34,562 nt of DNA, from positions 1 to 34,562 of the forward strand of contig JAJZRD010000014.1 in NCBI GenBank assembly GCA_021845945.1, in the 5' to 3' direction. Below, in pieces: positions 14,322 through 22,505 of this stretch. Origin of the DNA: Chloroflexota bacterium. Lineage in GTDB: Bacteria; Chloroflexota; UBA6077. Every line of letters starts with the position of its first letter. Position 1 is the stretch's first letter. Under the pieces are notes generated by a model. It had not been told where the DNA came from, ran no database searches, and was given only the letters and a program-made list of their open reading frames with translations. The translations under genes and the position numbers were made by a program.

Positions 14322-16208
14322 TTATCGGATCATCACCGGGCCGCCTCTGCCGTTGCCGCTCATGGTGCTTCGGATGGTGGTGCTGGGGATCACCACCTCC
14401 TCTCCTGCCTCCAGGCCGGAGGTTATCTCGGTGGACTGGTCGTTGGAGGCCCCGGTTTGGACGGTCTTCATCTCGGTCTTCTTGCCGGCGATCACCTCCA
14501 CCACCTTGGCCCGCCCCTGGATTCGGACGGCTCGGTTCGGAACCAATAGGACGTTGTCCTTCCGGTCCGTCTCGATGCTGAGGGTGGAGCTCATGCCGGT
14601 CGGCAGGGTCTGGCCCTGGGGGTCGATGCCGACGGAGAGCAGATAGCTCACCACACCCTGGGTGGTGGTGCCAGCAGGGGCCACGGCGATCACCTTGCCT
14701 TGAAGCCGCTTGTCGGGGAGCGCATCGAAGGTGACGGACACGGGCTGGCCGACGGCCAGCTTGGACACGTCGCTCTCGTCCACCGTGGCGTCGATGCGGG
14801 CCGACTTGGTGTCCACCAGGGTGATCACAGCGCCGCTCACCTGCTCGCCCACGTTGCCGGTGATGGTGGCGACGACGCCCTCGAAGGGTGCCGTCAACGC
14901 GGATTGCTGGAGATCCATCTTCGACTGCTGCAGGGCGATCTCCGACTGCTTCACCTGCTCCTCGGCCGTGATCAGATCGAGTGCCTTGGGGGGGTTAACC
15001 TTGAGGCTCAGTTGGATCTGAGCGTTAGCCAGGCCGGCCTTAGCCTGGTCGACGGAGGCCTGGGCGGACTGGAGATCGATGTCTGTGGGCTTCAACTGGT
15101 CCAGCTTGCTCTGAGCGCCGGCCAGACTGGCCCTGGCCTGGTCGACGGAGGCCTGGGCGGACTGGAGATCGGCTTCGGTGGGCTTCAACTGGTCCAACTT
15201 GCTCTGGGCGCTGGCCAAACTGGCCCTGGCCTGGTCGAAGGTTGCCTGGGCGGACTGGAGATCGGCGGTGGTGGGCCCAGCCATCAGCTTGTTCAGGTCG
15301 TCGACCTTCGCCTCGTACGTGGACTTTGCGGCGTCGTAGGCCTGCTGGGCGGCGGACACGCTGGTATAGCCCGTCTCCGACAGCCTGTCGTTCTTAGCCT
15401 TCTCCAGGTCGTCCTCGGTGGAGGTGAGCTTGGACTTGGCCGAGTTGACGGCGCTCTGGGCGTTGGCGACGTCGGAGCCGGTGGGGCCAGCCTTGACCAC
15501 TTCCAACTTGGCCTGCGCGGAGGCCAGATTGGCCCTGGCCTGGTCGACACCGGCCTGTGCTGCGGCCAAGTCGGAGGCGGTGGGCCCCGCCTTCAGGGTT
15601 GCCAGCTTGGCCTCGGCTGAGGCGAGCGACGCCTTGGCGGAGTCGTGGCTGCTCTGGGCCGCGGCCAGATCCGCTGCGGAGGGGCCCGCCTTCACCTGCT
15701 CCAGCTTGGCCTGAACGGAAGCCAGGTTGGCCTTGGCCTGATCCACGGAACTCCTGGCGGCGGCGATCTCATCGGCGGTGGCCCCGTTCTTCAGATCCTG
15801 CAGCTTGGCCTGGTTAACCCGCAGGGACGATTCGTTCTGGGCTACCTTCAGCTGCAGCGCCTGCTGATCCAGCTTGGCCATCTGCTGCCCGGCCTTGACG
15901 GCATCCCCGACGGCCACGTTCAACTCCGCCAGCTTCCCGGAGGCTCCGAAGCCCAGCTTTGCCTGTCGGGCGGCTACCACACTGCCGGTGGCGCTCACCG
16001 TCGAGACCAGGGAGCCCATCCGGACGGGCGACGTCTGCAGGGCGGGTGCCGTACGAGCGCCGGCTGTGGTACGCTCATAACCAGTATAGCCGGCGAGGAC
16101 CGAGAGCAGCCCGGCCGCCGCCAGAACGGCGATCTGCTTCCGAGAGAGTCTCCTGGGGCGGGAGCCGAGCCAGCCGAGAGGTTTGCTGAGGGGAATGGCG
16201 ACCTTCAT
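14322..16208 (-). CDS. MacA/HlyD-type membrane-fusion adaptor with expanded coiled coil
   Basis: A 628-residue adaptor, much longer than MacA (about 370). A membrane anchor lies at about 26-44 (AVLAAAGLLSVLAGYTGY), then the first half of a biotinyl/lipoyl domain (SATGSVVAARQAKLGF, VGDAVKAGQQMAKLDQQAL). The expansion spans about 120-430: eight or so heptad-rich units of 31-33 residues with patterns like DLQSAQASVDQARASLA, Ala/Gln/Lys-rich and often separated by AGPT or LKPT. The lipoyl half (LTAPFEGVVATITGNVGEQV), beta-barrel (IDATVDESDV) and membrane-proximal domain close the protein. ATG 16208 follows AGGAGGAAAG. A long helical hairpin would reach across a thick envelope or periplasm-like space. 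It is the first gene of the export operon. Confidence 0.9.
   Translation of the reverse strand: MKVAIPLSKPLGWLGSRPRRLSRKQIAVLAAAGLLSVLAGYTGYERTTAGARTAPALQTSPVRMGSLVSTVSATGSVVAARQAKLGFGASGKLAELNVAVGDAVKAGQQMAKLDQQALQLKVAQNESSLRVNQAKLQDLKNGATADEIAAARSSVDQAKANLASVQAKLEQVKAGPSAADLAAAQSSHDSAKASLASAEAKLATLKAGPTASDLAAAQAGVDQARANLASAQAKLEVVKAGPTGSDVANAQSAVNSAKSKLTSTEDDLEKAKNDRLSETGYTSVSAAQQAYDAAKSTYEAKVDDLNKLMAGPTTADLQSAQATFDQARASLASAQSKLDQLKPTEADLQSAQASVDQARASLAGAQSKLDQLKPTDIDLQSAQASVDQAKAGLANAQIQLSLKVNPPKALDLITAEEQVKQSEIALQQSKMDLQQSALTAPFEGVVATITGNVGEQVSGAVITLVDTKSARIDATVDESDVSKLAVGQPVSVTFDALPDKRLQGKVIAVAPAGTTTQGVVSYLLSVGIDPQGQTLPTGMSSTLSIETDRKDNVLLVPNRAVRIQGRAKVVEVIAGKKTEMKTVQTGASNDQSTEITSGLEAGEEVVIPSTTIRSTMSGNGRGGPVMIR
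15040..15275. repeat. Near-identical 93-bp tandem repeats inside the adaptor gene
   Basis: The segment GGACTGGAGATCG recurs with exact 93-base phase (its A at 15068, 15161 and 15254), each copy followed by nearly the same sequence encoding a 31-residue coiled-coil unit ending LDQLKPT. The flanking units (33 residues, AGPT-linked) are more diverged. The low divergence of these copies points to recent duplication and possible length variation. Confidence 0.8.
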
Positions 16209-16381
16209 GGTCTCACTTTCCTCCTGTGGAGCTTGGGAAGGGCCACCGGGCCTTCTTGTACCAGTAGCAACCAGTGTAAGACCGGCCTGTTAAAGAAGGA
16301 TTGGCCGGTGGTTAAATGAATGCTAAACCCAGCACGCAGCTTGCTTTCATATCCGATAGCCCGTGTGTATAGGAGCCCAAA

Positions 16382-17569
16382 ATGAGTGAACCCACAATAC
16401 CACACAAGAAGGCGGAGGGTCGAGAGGCCCTGCCGGAAAGCGAGGGCGACTGGCAGCGGACTGCCAGAGACTTCAGCCGTGCGAGGCTGAGGCTGTACGG
16501 GGTGCAGACGGTGGTTGGACTGCTCTTCCCCTTCCTTTTCTGGTATCTCGGAGGGGCAGCGGCCCTGGAGGGGAGCTTTGCCTCCTTCCTATCCCAGCGG
16601 TGGCTGCTGGTGCTGCTGTTCCTGCTGGCCTACCAGCTGATCGCCGCCCTGCTGTTCCTCCCCTTCTCCTGGTACGGGGGATTTCGCCTTCAGCACCGCT
16701 TCGGCCTGTCGCGGCAGAGCCCGTCCGGCTGGTTGGAGGACTGGGGTAAGTCGACCCTCTTGGGGACCCTCTTCTTCCTGGCAGGACTGGAGGCCTTCTA
16801 CCTGTCGATCTATGCCCTGCCCAACAGCTGGTGGTGGGTCCTGGCCGTCGCCCTCAGCCTGATAGCCCTGCTTCTCACCTTCGTCGCGCCCGTGCTGCTG
16901 CTGCCGATCTTCTACAAGGCCTCGCCCCTGGAGGATCGAGAGCTGGCAGGGCGGATCGAGGCCCTGGCCGACCGGGCGGGTGCCCACGTCTCCAAGGTGT
17001 GCACCATCGACATGAGCCGGCGGACCGTGGCCGCCAACGCGGCGCTGACCGGGATCGGCCGGACCCGGCGGGTGCTGCTGGGAGACACCATGCTTCAGCA
17101 GTTCACCCCCGACGAGGTGGAGACGGTGGTTGCCCACGAACTGGGGCACCACGTCCACGGGGACATCTGGAAGGGGCTGCTGATGGAGGTGGCCGGCATC
17201 TGGGTCGGACTTTTCTTCCTCCAATGGGGGGTGAGGCCGGCCTTCCTGCAGGGCGGGCTCGGGGATGTCTCGCTGCTGGCAAACTTTCCCCTGCTGGCCC
17301 TGCTGGGGGAGGTGGCGTCCCTGGTCGTGATGCCCGCCGCCAACGCCCTTTCCAGGCACCACGAGGCCCAGGCCGACGCCTTCGCTGCCCGGCTCAGCCG
17401 GAACCCGCAGGCCTACTCCTCGGCCCTCTACCGGCTGGCCCGGCAGAACCTGGCGGAGCTGTGGCCTCCTCGCTGGGTGGAGCTGCTGCTGTACACCCAC
17501 CCGGCCATCGGCAGGCGGATGGCCCGGGTGGCGGAGGCGGGGCGGCAGGGAGACGCGGCGACCGGGTGA
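16382..17569 (+). CDS. M48 (STE24/HtpX-like) membrane metalloprotease
   Basis: A 395-residue integral membrane zinc protease. Hydrophobic segments lie at about 41-58, 73-97, 124-145 and 150-175. The zinc motif HELGHH is at 252-257 and the third ligand Glu in HHEAQADAFA (E328), with a further hydrophobic stretch (about 265-282, 300-318) between them, as in STE24-type CAAX proteases. The C-terminus holds the HPAIGRRMARV motif. Bacterial relatives degrade misfolded membrane proteins. ATG 16382 follows AGGAG. The last residues (RQGDAATG) come from a G-rich simple repeat and the gene is followed by a hairpin element (17571). Upstream, 16209-16381 separates it from the divergent export operon. Confidence 0.87.
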   Translation: MSEPTIPHKKAEGREALPESEGDWQRTARDFSRARLRLYGVQTVVGLLFPFLFWYLGGAAALEGSFASFLSQRWLLVLLFLLAYQLIAALLFLPFSWYGGFRLQHRFGLSRQSPSGWLEDWGKSTLLGTLFFLAGLEAFYLSIYALPNSWWWVLAVALSLIALLLTFVAPVLLLPIFYKASPLEDRELAGRIEALADRAGAHVSKVCTIDMSRRTVAANAALTGIGRTRRVLLGDTMLQQFTPDEVETVVAHELGHHVHGDIWKGLLMEVAGIWVGLFFLQWGVRPAFLQGGLGDVSLLANFPLLALLGEVASLVVMPAANALSRHHEAQADAFAARLSRNPQAYSSALYRLARQNLAELWPPRWVELLLYTHPAIGRRMARVAEAGRQGDAATG

Positions 17570-17570
17570 T

Positions 17571-17605
17571 TCCCTCTCCCTCTGGGAGAGGGTCAGGGTG
17601 AGGGC
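17571..17605. repeat. CCCTCTCCC hairpin element, copy 1
   Basis: CCCTCTCCC (17572-17580) pairs with GGGAGAGGG (17584-17592) around a TCT loop, followed by GTCAGGGTGAGGGCT. The same element occurs in the opposite orientation at 34496-34532. It is a widespread intergenic repeat type in GC-rich bacteria. The rest of 17606-17737 holds the ftsB promoter. Confidence 0.7.
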
Positions 17606-17693
17606 TCAGCCGACACTGACCAAACAGCCCTCACCCGCCATCAGGGCGGTCTCAGCCAGAGGAAGAGGCGGCTGCGCCAGCCTCTTTCGCACA

Positions 17694-17722
17694 TTGACTA
17701 TGTTCCTTGCCTCGGCTAGTAT
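17694..17722 (+). promoter_or_regulatory. Promoter of the ftsB-tilS unit
   Basis: TTGACT (17694-17699) and TAGTAT (17717-17722) have a 17-base spacer. The predicted start is about 17729, so the leader is very short (about 10 bases to GTG 17738, 18 to GTG 17747), which favours the second start. Confidence 0.65.
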
Positions 17723-17746
17723 CCTGCTGTTGGATAGGTGGAAAAG

Positions 17747-18166
17747 GTGTCGAGCCAGCAGAGTCGCCTCTCTTCATTTCTCTTCGGCCTGCTTCCCCTG
17801 CTGATCGCGGCCGGGGTCATCTTCGTGCTGCTCGTCATCGGGGAGAAGGCCGTGCAGGGCTACGAGATGCGGCAGGAGGCCCGGGCTCTCCAGCGCCGGA
17901 TAGAGCAGTTGAGGCAGGAGAACCGCGGGCTCAGCCAGGAGCTGGATTACCTGCGCAGCGACGAGTACATCGAGAAGGTGGCGCGGGAAGAGTTGGGACT
18001 GGTCCGGCCCGGGGACGTAGCCGTGGCTATCGTGCAGCCCCAGAACAAGAAGGAGCAGCCGCCGGCGCCCATACCCACGCCCCCTCCCACCCCCACGCCC
18101 GAGCCGGAGCGGCGCGACGTCCCAAACTGGCAGCGGTGGCTGTCCCTCTTCACGGGGCGGGATTGA
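17747..18166 (+). CDS. ftsB: FtsB/DivIC-like cell-division protein
   Basis: A 139-residue single-pass protein of the septum-formation-initiator family. A short cytosolic start is followed by a membrane helix (about 10-34, FGLLPLLIAAGVIFVLLVI) and a coiled coil with heptads (EARALQRRIEQLRQENRGLSQEL, split over about 45-68). The family end motif DEYIEKVAREELGLVRPGD follows, then a Pro-rich tail (PTPPPTPTP). It would join FtsL and FtsQ/DivIB to activate septal wall synthesis. GTG 17747 is chosen because AGGTGG lies five bases upstream and the promoter start is near 17729; GTG 17738 is possible. tilS follows after 10 bases, the usual gene neighbour. Confidence 0.85.
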   Translation: MSSQQSRLSSFLFGLLPLLIAAGVIFVLLVIGEKAVQGYEMRQEARALQRRIEQLRQENRGLSQELDYLRSDEYIEKVAREELGLVRPGDVAVAIVQPQNKKEQPPAPIPTPPPTPTPEPERRDVPNWQRWLSLFTGRD

Positions 18167-18176
18167 GAAGGAGCTG

Positions 18177-19697
18177 ATGGCAGGTCTGGATCCCGAGACC
18201 ATCGTGGGACGGGTACTGCGATTCGCCGAGGCCAGGGAGTTGATGGAGCCGGGCACTGTGGTGGTGGCGGTGTCGGGCGGCCAGGATTCGGTGTGCCTGC
18301 TGGACGTCTTGCGCCGCCTGCGGGCTGAGCTGCGGATCGATCTCCACGTGGCCCACCTGAACCACATGTTCCGAGGGGCCGAAGCCGAGTCCGAGGCCAA
18401 CTACGTGAGGGATCTGGCTCGCGGCTGGGGACTCCCCGCCACCGTGGCGGCCATCGACGTGCCGGCCTACCGAGCCCGGCACCGGTTGGCCAAACCGGTG
18501 GCGGCACGATACGCCCGCTACCAGTTCCTGGCGGCGGTGGCGGGACAGGTTGGGTCCCGGCAGGTCGCTATCGGCCACACCGCCGACGATGCGGTGGAGA
18601 CCCTGCTGATGAACCTGCTGCGGGGTGCCGGCATCGCGGGACTGCGGGGTATCCTCCCGTCCCGGGAGATGAGCCCGGGGCAGCTGGGCCCACCACTGCA
18701 GGGCGGCGATTGGTCCGAGGGTGAGCTGCCGCCTCCCCAGGTGCCCTTGCCGCTGGTGGTGCGGCCGATCCTGGAGCTGTTTCGGGCGGAAACCGAGGGT
18801 TACTGTCGGGCTCGGGGGTTGGCCTTCCGGCGGGACCCCTCCAACCTGGACATGGCCTATCGCCGCAACTGGATCCGGGCAGAGCTGCTGCCGGTGCTGG
18901 AGCGGCACGCGCCCGGGGCCAGGGACAGGCTGCGGAACGCCGCCGATCTGCTGTCGGACGAGTACTCGGTGGTCGCCCGGGTGGTGGACCGATGCTGGTC
19001 GGAGCTGGCCGGGGAGTCGGCGGGTCGGGTGGAGTTCGGTCTGGAGGGCTGGGGCCGGCTGGAGACGGCGCTCCAGAGGCAGCTGCTGCGTCGGGCCATG
19101 GAAAGGCTGGCCGGCAGCCTCGAGGGTTTCGGCAGGCTTCACGTGGATGCCGCCGAGGCGCTGATCCGCCGGGGCGCCGTGGGTGGCCGGATCGAGCTGC
19201 CCAGGGGTCTCTATCTCGAGAAAGGTTATAATTCCTTCTGGATGGTCGGGCCCTCGGCCCCACCCCCGAGCGGTCTGGCCGCGCCGGCGGAGCCGATCCC
19301 CCTGGCGGTGCCGGGCGTGGTGGCGCTGCCCGGAGGCGTGCTGGAGTCGGAGCGGCTGGAGGTGGCGGGCGAGGCGAAAACCGTGAAGGAGTACTGCTCG
19401 AGAAGCCGGTGGGAAGCCTGCCTCGATGCCGCCAAGACCGGATCGGTTCTCTGGGTGCGCCGCAGGAGGCGTGGAGACCGCTTCGTTCCCCTGGGGATGG
19501 AGCAGGCCAAGAAGCTCCAGGATTTCCTGGTGGACGAGAAGGTGCCCAGGGAGGAGAGGGACCGCATCCCCCTGGTGGCGACCCCGGACCAGATAGCCTG
19601 GGTGGTCGGTTACCGCATCGACGATCGCTTCAAGGTTTCCGCGGACACCCGCCAGATCCTGCGGCTACGTTTTCAGCGAACGGAAGCCGACGAATAG
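18177..19697 (+). CDS. tilS: tRNA(Ile)-lysidine synthetase
   Basis: A 506-residue enzyme that converts C34 of the CAU anticodon of tRNA-Ile2 to lysidine with ATP and lysine. The PP-loop SGGQDS is at 33-38, followed by HLNHMFRGAEAESEA and GHTADDAVETLLMNLLRGAG, all typical of TilS. The linker domain (NWIRAELLPVLERHAPG) and the C-terminal tRNA-binding domain (GDRFVPLGMEQAKKLQDF... ending VVGYRIDDRFKVS) complete it. Full length compared with the E. coli protein (432), with a longer middle domain. ATG 18177 follows GAAGGAG. A palindromic element (19701-19771) separates it from hpt. Confidence 0.93.
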   Translation: MAGLDPETIVGRVLRFAEARELMEPGTVVVAVSGGQDSVCLLDVLRRLRAELRIDLHVAHLNHMFRGAEAESEANYVRDLARGWGLPATVAAIDVPAYRARHRLAKPVAARYARYQFLAAVAGQVGSRQVAIGHTADDAVETLLMNLLRGAGIAGLRGILPSREMSPGQLGPPLQGGDWSEGELPPPQVPLPLVVRPILELFRAETEGYCRARGLAFRRDPSNLDMAYRRNWIRAELLPVLERHAPGARDRLRNAADLLSDEYSVVARVVDRCWSELAGESAGRVEFGLEGWGRLETALQRQLLRRAMERLAGSLEGFGRLHVDAAEALIRRGAVGGRIELPRGLYLEKGYNSFWMVGPSAPPPSGLAAPAEPIPLAVPGVVALPGGVLESERLEVAGEAKTVKEYCSRSRWEACLDAAKTGSVLWVRRRRRGDRFVPLGMEQAKKLQDFLVDEKVPREERDRIPLVATPDQIAWVVGYRIDDRFKVSADTRQILRLRFQRTEADE

Positions 19698-19700
19698 CAG

Positions 19701-19771
19701 GTAGCGTCGGGGCTTGCCCCACGGCGTCGCGAGCGCCGCGCGGGACCGTCGGGCCTTGTGCCCGACGCTAC
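19701..19771. repeat. Palindromic element with GTAGCGTCGGG ends
   Basis: GTAGCGTCGGG at 19701-19711 is the inverted complement of CCCGACGCTAC at 19761-19771, with another inverted C/G-rich pair inside. It fills nearly all of the gap between tilS and hpt. Its ends differ from the GTAGGGC family, so it is a second type of dispersed element. Confidence 0.65.
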
Positions 19772-19792
19772 ACCAGTACCGGAGAGGGTTCG

Positions 19793-20326
19793 ATGGCGAA
19801 CGAGGTCAAGCGAGTGTTGATCAGCCGGGAGGAGATCCAGCAGAGGATCCAGGAGCTGGGCCGCCAGCTCAGCCAGGACTACGCGGGGCGAAATCTCCTG
19901 TTGCTGGGGGTGCTGAAGGGGGCCGTGGTGTTCCTGGTGGATCTTGCCAGGTCCATCGACCTGCCGCTGCAGATGGATTTCATGGCGGTATCCAGCTATG
20001 GCACCAGCACCCAGAGCAGCGGTGTGGTGAGGATCCTGAAGGACCTGGATGCGGCCGTGGATGGCCGCGACATCCTGGTGGTCGAGGACATCATCGACAC
20101 CGGCCTGACCCTTCGCTACATCCTGGACAACCTGGCCATGAGGAATCCGGCCAGCGTGAAGGTGTGCGCGCTGCTGGTGAAGGAGAAGGTGAGACCCGAG
20201 GGCATCAAGGCGGACTACGTCGGATTCCAGATCCCGGACGAGTTCGTCGTGGGTTACGGTCTGGACTACGCGGAGCTGTACCGGAACCTGCCCTTCATCG
20301 GCGTCATGGAAGCGACGGCGGACTGA
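19793..20326 (+). CDS. hpt: Hypoxanthine phosphoribosyltransferase
   Basis: A 177-residue purine-salvage enzyme making IMP/GMP from hypoxanthine/guanine and PRPP. The PPi-loop LKG is at 41-43, the flexible-loop region SSYGTST at 67-73 and the PRPP motif LVVEDIIDTG at 95-104; the base-binding region (VGFQIPDEFVVGYGLDY) follows. Length is normal. ATG 19793 follows GGAGAGGG. tilS-hpt-ftsH order is conserved in many bacteria. Confidence 0.95.
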   Translation: MANEVKRVLISREEIQQRIQELGRQLSQDYAGRNLLLLGVLKGAVVFLVDLARSIDLPLQMDFMAVSSYGTSTQSSGVVRILKDLDAAVDGRDILVVEDIIDTGLTLRYILDNLAMRNPASVKVCALLVKEKVRPEGIKADYVGFQIPDEFVVGYGLDYAELYRNLPFIGVMEATAD

Positions 20327-20345
20327 GACTTGGGACGTCTGCGCT

Positions 20346-20355
20346 ATGGTATAAT
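20346..20355 (+). promoter_or_regulatory. Extended -10 promoter of ftsH
   Basis: TATAAT (20350-20355) is preceded by TGG, an extended -10 motif; no good -35 is seen. The start would be about 20362, giving a leader of about 95 bases. Within it the 11-base sequence TCGAC-A/T-GTTGA occurs twice (20400-20410 and 20429-20439). Confidence 0.6.
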
Positions 20356-20457
20356 TCACCCAAATCGAAGATTCTAGTCGCAAACTACCGTGGCCGCAGT
20401 CGACAGTTGATGATTGTCTGTGGCTGGATCGACTGTTGACTGGGGCGGAGGGGCTGC

Positions 20458-22329
20458 GTGGATACCAAGTGGCTGCGTAACAGTTTCGTATATCTGATCA
20501 TCCTTGTGGCTGTGATTGCCCTCTTTATCACCATGTTCCCGCCCTCGGAGCGGGAGCCGGTCAGCGTCCCCATCAGCGACGTGGTGACGGCGGTGCAGCA
20601 GGGCAAGGTTCGCTCCATCTCAGTCACCGAGGACAAGTTGACGGTGGACTTCTCCGACCGTCCGAAGGCTGTGGCCCTCAAGGAGCACAACGCCAACATA
20701 TACCAGGTGCTCCAGGACGGTGGGGATACCAAGGATCAGATCCAGGCGGTGAAGATCGAGGTCAAGAACCCGCCCCAGTTTAGCAACTGGATCGGGCTGC
20801 TGGCCAACTTCCTGCCGCTCATCTTCTTTGGGGCTATCTTGCTGCTGATGATGCGGCAGGCCCAGGGGAGCAACAACCAGGCTCTTTCCTTCGGTAAGAG
20901 CCGGGCTCGCATGTTTGTGGGCAATAAGCCGACCATCACCTTCGGTGACGTGGCCGGCGTGGAAGAGGCCAAGCAGGAGCTGGCCGAGGTGGTGGAGTTC
21001 CTGAAGTACCCGGAGAAGTTCGCTGCTCTGGGGGCTCGGATCCCCAAGGGGGTGCTGCTGGTGGGACCTCCGGGCACGGGCAAGACGCTGCTGTCCAGGG
21101 CCGTGGCCGGTGAGGCGGGGGTGCCCTTCTTCAGCATCAGCGGCTCCGAGTTCGTGGAGATGTTCGTGGGTGTCGGCGCATCCCGGGTGCGGGACCTGTT
21201 CGACCAGGCAAAGCGAAACGCTCCCTGCATCGTCTTCGTGGACGAGATCGACGCCGTGGGGCGGCAGCGGGGCGCTGGACTGGGCGGGAGCCACGACGAG
21301 CGTGAGCAGACTCTCAACCAGATCCTGGTGGAGATGGACGGCTTCGACTCCAACACCAACGTGATCGTGATAGCGGCCACCAACCGGCCCGACGTGCTCG
21401 ATCCGGCGCTGCTGCGGCCGGGCCGTTTCGACCGGCAGGTGGTGTTGGATCGGCCGGACATAGCCGGCCGGAAGGCGATCCTGGAGGTGCACTCCAAGGG
21501 CAAGCCGATGGACAAATCGGTGAACCTGGATGTGCTGGCCAAGCAGACGCCGGGCTTCTCCGGCGCGGACCTGGCCAACCTGGTGAACGAGGCAGCCATC
21601 CTGGCGGCCAGGCGCAATCTGAAGCTGATCGGCCTCCATGAGTTCGAGGAGGCGGTGGATCGGGTGATCGCCGGTCCGGAGCGCAAGAGCCGGATCATCA
21701 GCGAGAGGGAGAAGGAGATCACGGCCTACCACGAGGCGGGCCATGCCCTGGTGGCGCGCTTCCTGGAGAACGCGGACCCGGTGCACAAGATCTCCATCAT
21801 CGCCCGAGGCACCATGGGTGGTTACACCCGGGTGTTGCCGAAGGAGGACCGCTACCTGTGGACCAGGTCGCAGTTCGAGGATACCCTCGCCTGGGCTCTG
21901 GGCGGGCACGCGGCGGAGAAGCTGGTGTACGGTGAGATGACGACCGGTGCCGAGAACGACATCGAGCGCGCCACCCACATCGCACGCCGGATGATCACCG
22001 AGTTCGGCATGAGCGAGCGGCTGGGCCCGATAGCCCTCGGCCACAAGGAAGAGTTGATCTTCCTGGGTCGAGAGATCGGCGAGCAGAAGAACTACAGCGA
22101 GAAGATCGCCGAGGCTATCGACGAAGAGCTGCACGGCCTGATCGACAGGGCCTACAACAGGGCCGCGGGGATCCTGGAGCACCATCGAGCGCAGCTCGAT
22201 CTGGTGGCCCAGACCCTGGTCAAGGAAGAGACCATCGAGGGCGAGGCGTTCGAATCGCTGCTGCGGCAGGCCGCCGAGAACGGACAGGAGAGCGCTCCTC
22301 CCCGGTTGGCGGCGGAGGCGGCCGGCTAA
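20458..22329 (+). CDS. ftsH: ATP-dependent membrane metalloprotease FtsH
   Basis: A 623-residue membrane-bound AAA+ protease. Transmembrane helices lie at about 8-27 and 111-132, flanking the outside domain. Walker A GPPGTGKT is at 203-210, Walker B VFVDEID at 259-265, the second region of homology at about 301-323 ([21 protein letters not shown] region) and the zinc motif HEAGH at 425-429; the third zinc ligand is the Asp in [10 protein letters not shown]. FtsH hexamers extract and degrade membrane and unstable soluble proteins. GTG 20458 is the start: the Lys/Arg-poor residues MDTKWLRN then lead directly into the first helix. A strong terminator (22359-22388) ends the unit. Confidence 0.97.
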   Translation: MDTKWLRNSFVYLIILVAVIALFITMFPPSEREPVSVPISDVVTAVQQGKVRSISVTEDKLTVDFSDRPKAVALKEHNANIYQVLQDGGDTKDQIQAVKIEVKNPPQFSNWIGLLANFLPLIFFGAILLLMMRQAQGSNNQALSFGKSRARMFVGNKPTITFGDVAGVEEAKQELAEVVEFLKYPEKFAALGARIPKGVLLVGPPGTGKTLLSRAVAGEAGVPFFSISGSEFVEMFVGVGASRVRDLFDQAKRNAPCIVFVDEIDAVGRQRGAGLGGSHDEREQTLNQILVEMDGFDSNTNVIVIAATNRPDVLDPALLRPGRFDRQVVLDRPDIAGRKAILEVHSKGKPMDKSVNLDVLAKQTPGFSGADLANLVNEAAILAARRNLKLIGLHEFEEAVDRVIAGPERKSRIISEREKEITAYHEAGHALVARFLENADPVHKISIIARGTMGGYTRVLPKEDRYLWTRSQFEDTLAWALGGHAAEKLVYGEMTTGAENDIERATHIARRMITEFGMSERLGPIALGHKEELIFLGREIGEQKNYSEKIAEAIDEELHGLIDRAYNRAAGILEHHRAQLDLVAQTLVKEETIEGEAFESLLRQAAENGQESAPPRLAAEAAG

Positions 22330-22358
22330 GGCGCGCGAGCAAGCAGAGATGAGTGGCG

Positions 22359-22388
22359 AAGGGGCCCCGTGAAAACGGGGCCCCTTTT
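22359..22388 (+). terminator. Intrinsic terminator after ftsH
   Basis: A perfect 12-bp stem (22359-22370 with 22375-22386) closes a GAAA tetraloop and ends in TTTT. It is the clearest terminator in the window. Confidence 0.92.
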
Positions 22389-22417
22389 GCATTTGGAGGT
22401 AGTTACCCCTTTCCCCT

Positions 22418-22477
22418 GCCCCTTCCCCCACTATGGGGGAAGGGGCCAGTCCCCCCTCCCCCATCATGGGGGAGGGG
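22418..22477. repeat. Two tandem C/G hairpins before the deacetylase gene
   Basis: The first hairpin pairs 22418-22430 with 22434-22446 (13 bp, loop CTA); the second pairs 22453-22463 with 22467-22477 (11 bp, loop TCA). Both have runs CCCC-TT/T-CCCCC around a near-ATG core and resemble the CCCTCTCCC element type. They sit in the leader of the gene at 22506 and could be mRNA stabilisers or weak terminators. Confidence 0.65.
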
Positions 22478-22505
22478 CCAGGGGAGGGGGTGAAAGGGGC
22501 GCCCC

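Noticed and set aside
20620..22467. 615-codon minus-strand frame opposite ftsH
   Set aside because: Antisense shadow of a conserved gene; composition (His/Gln/Leu/Arg-rich) is that of a complementary frame.
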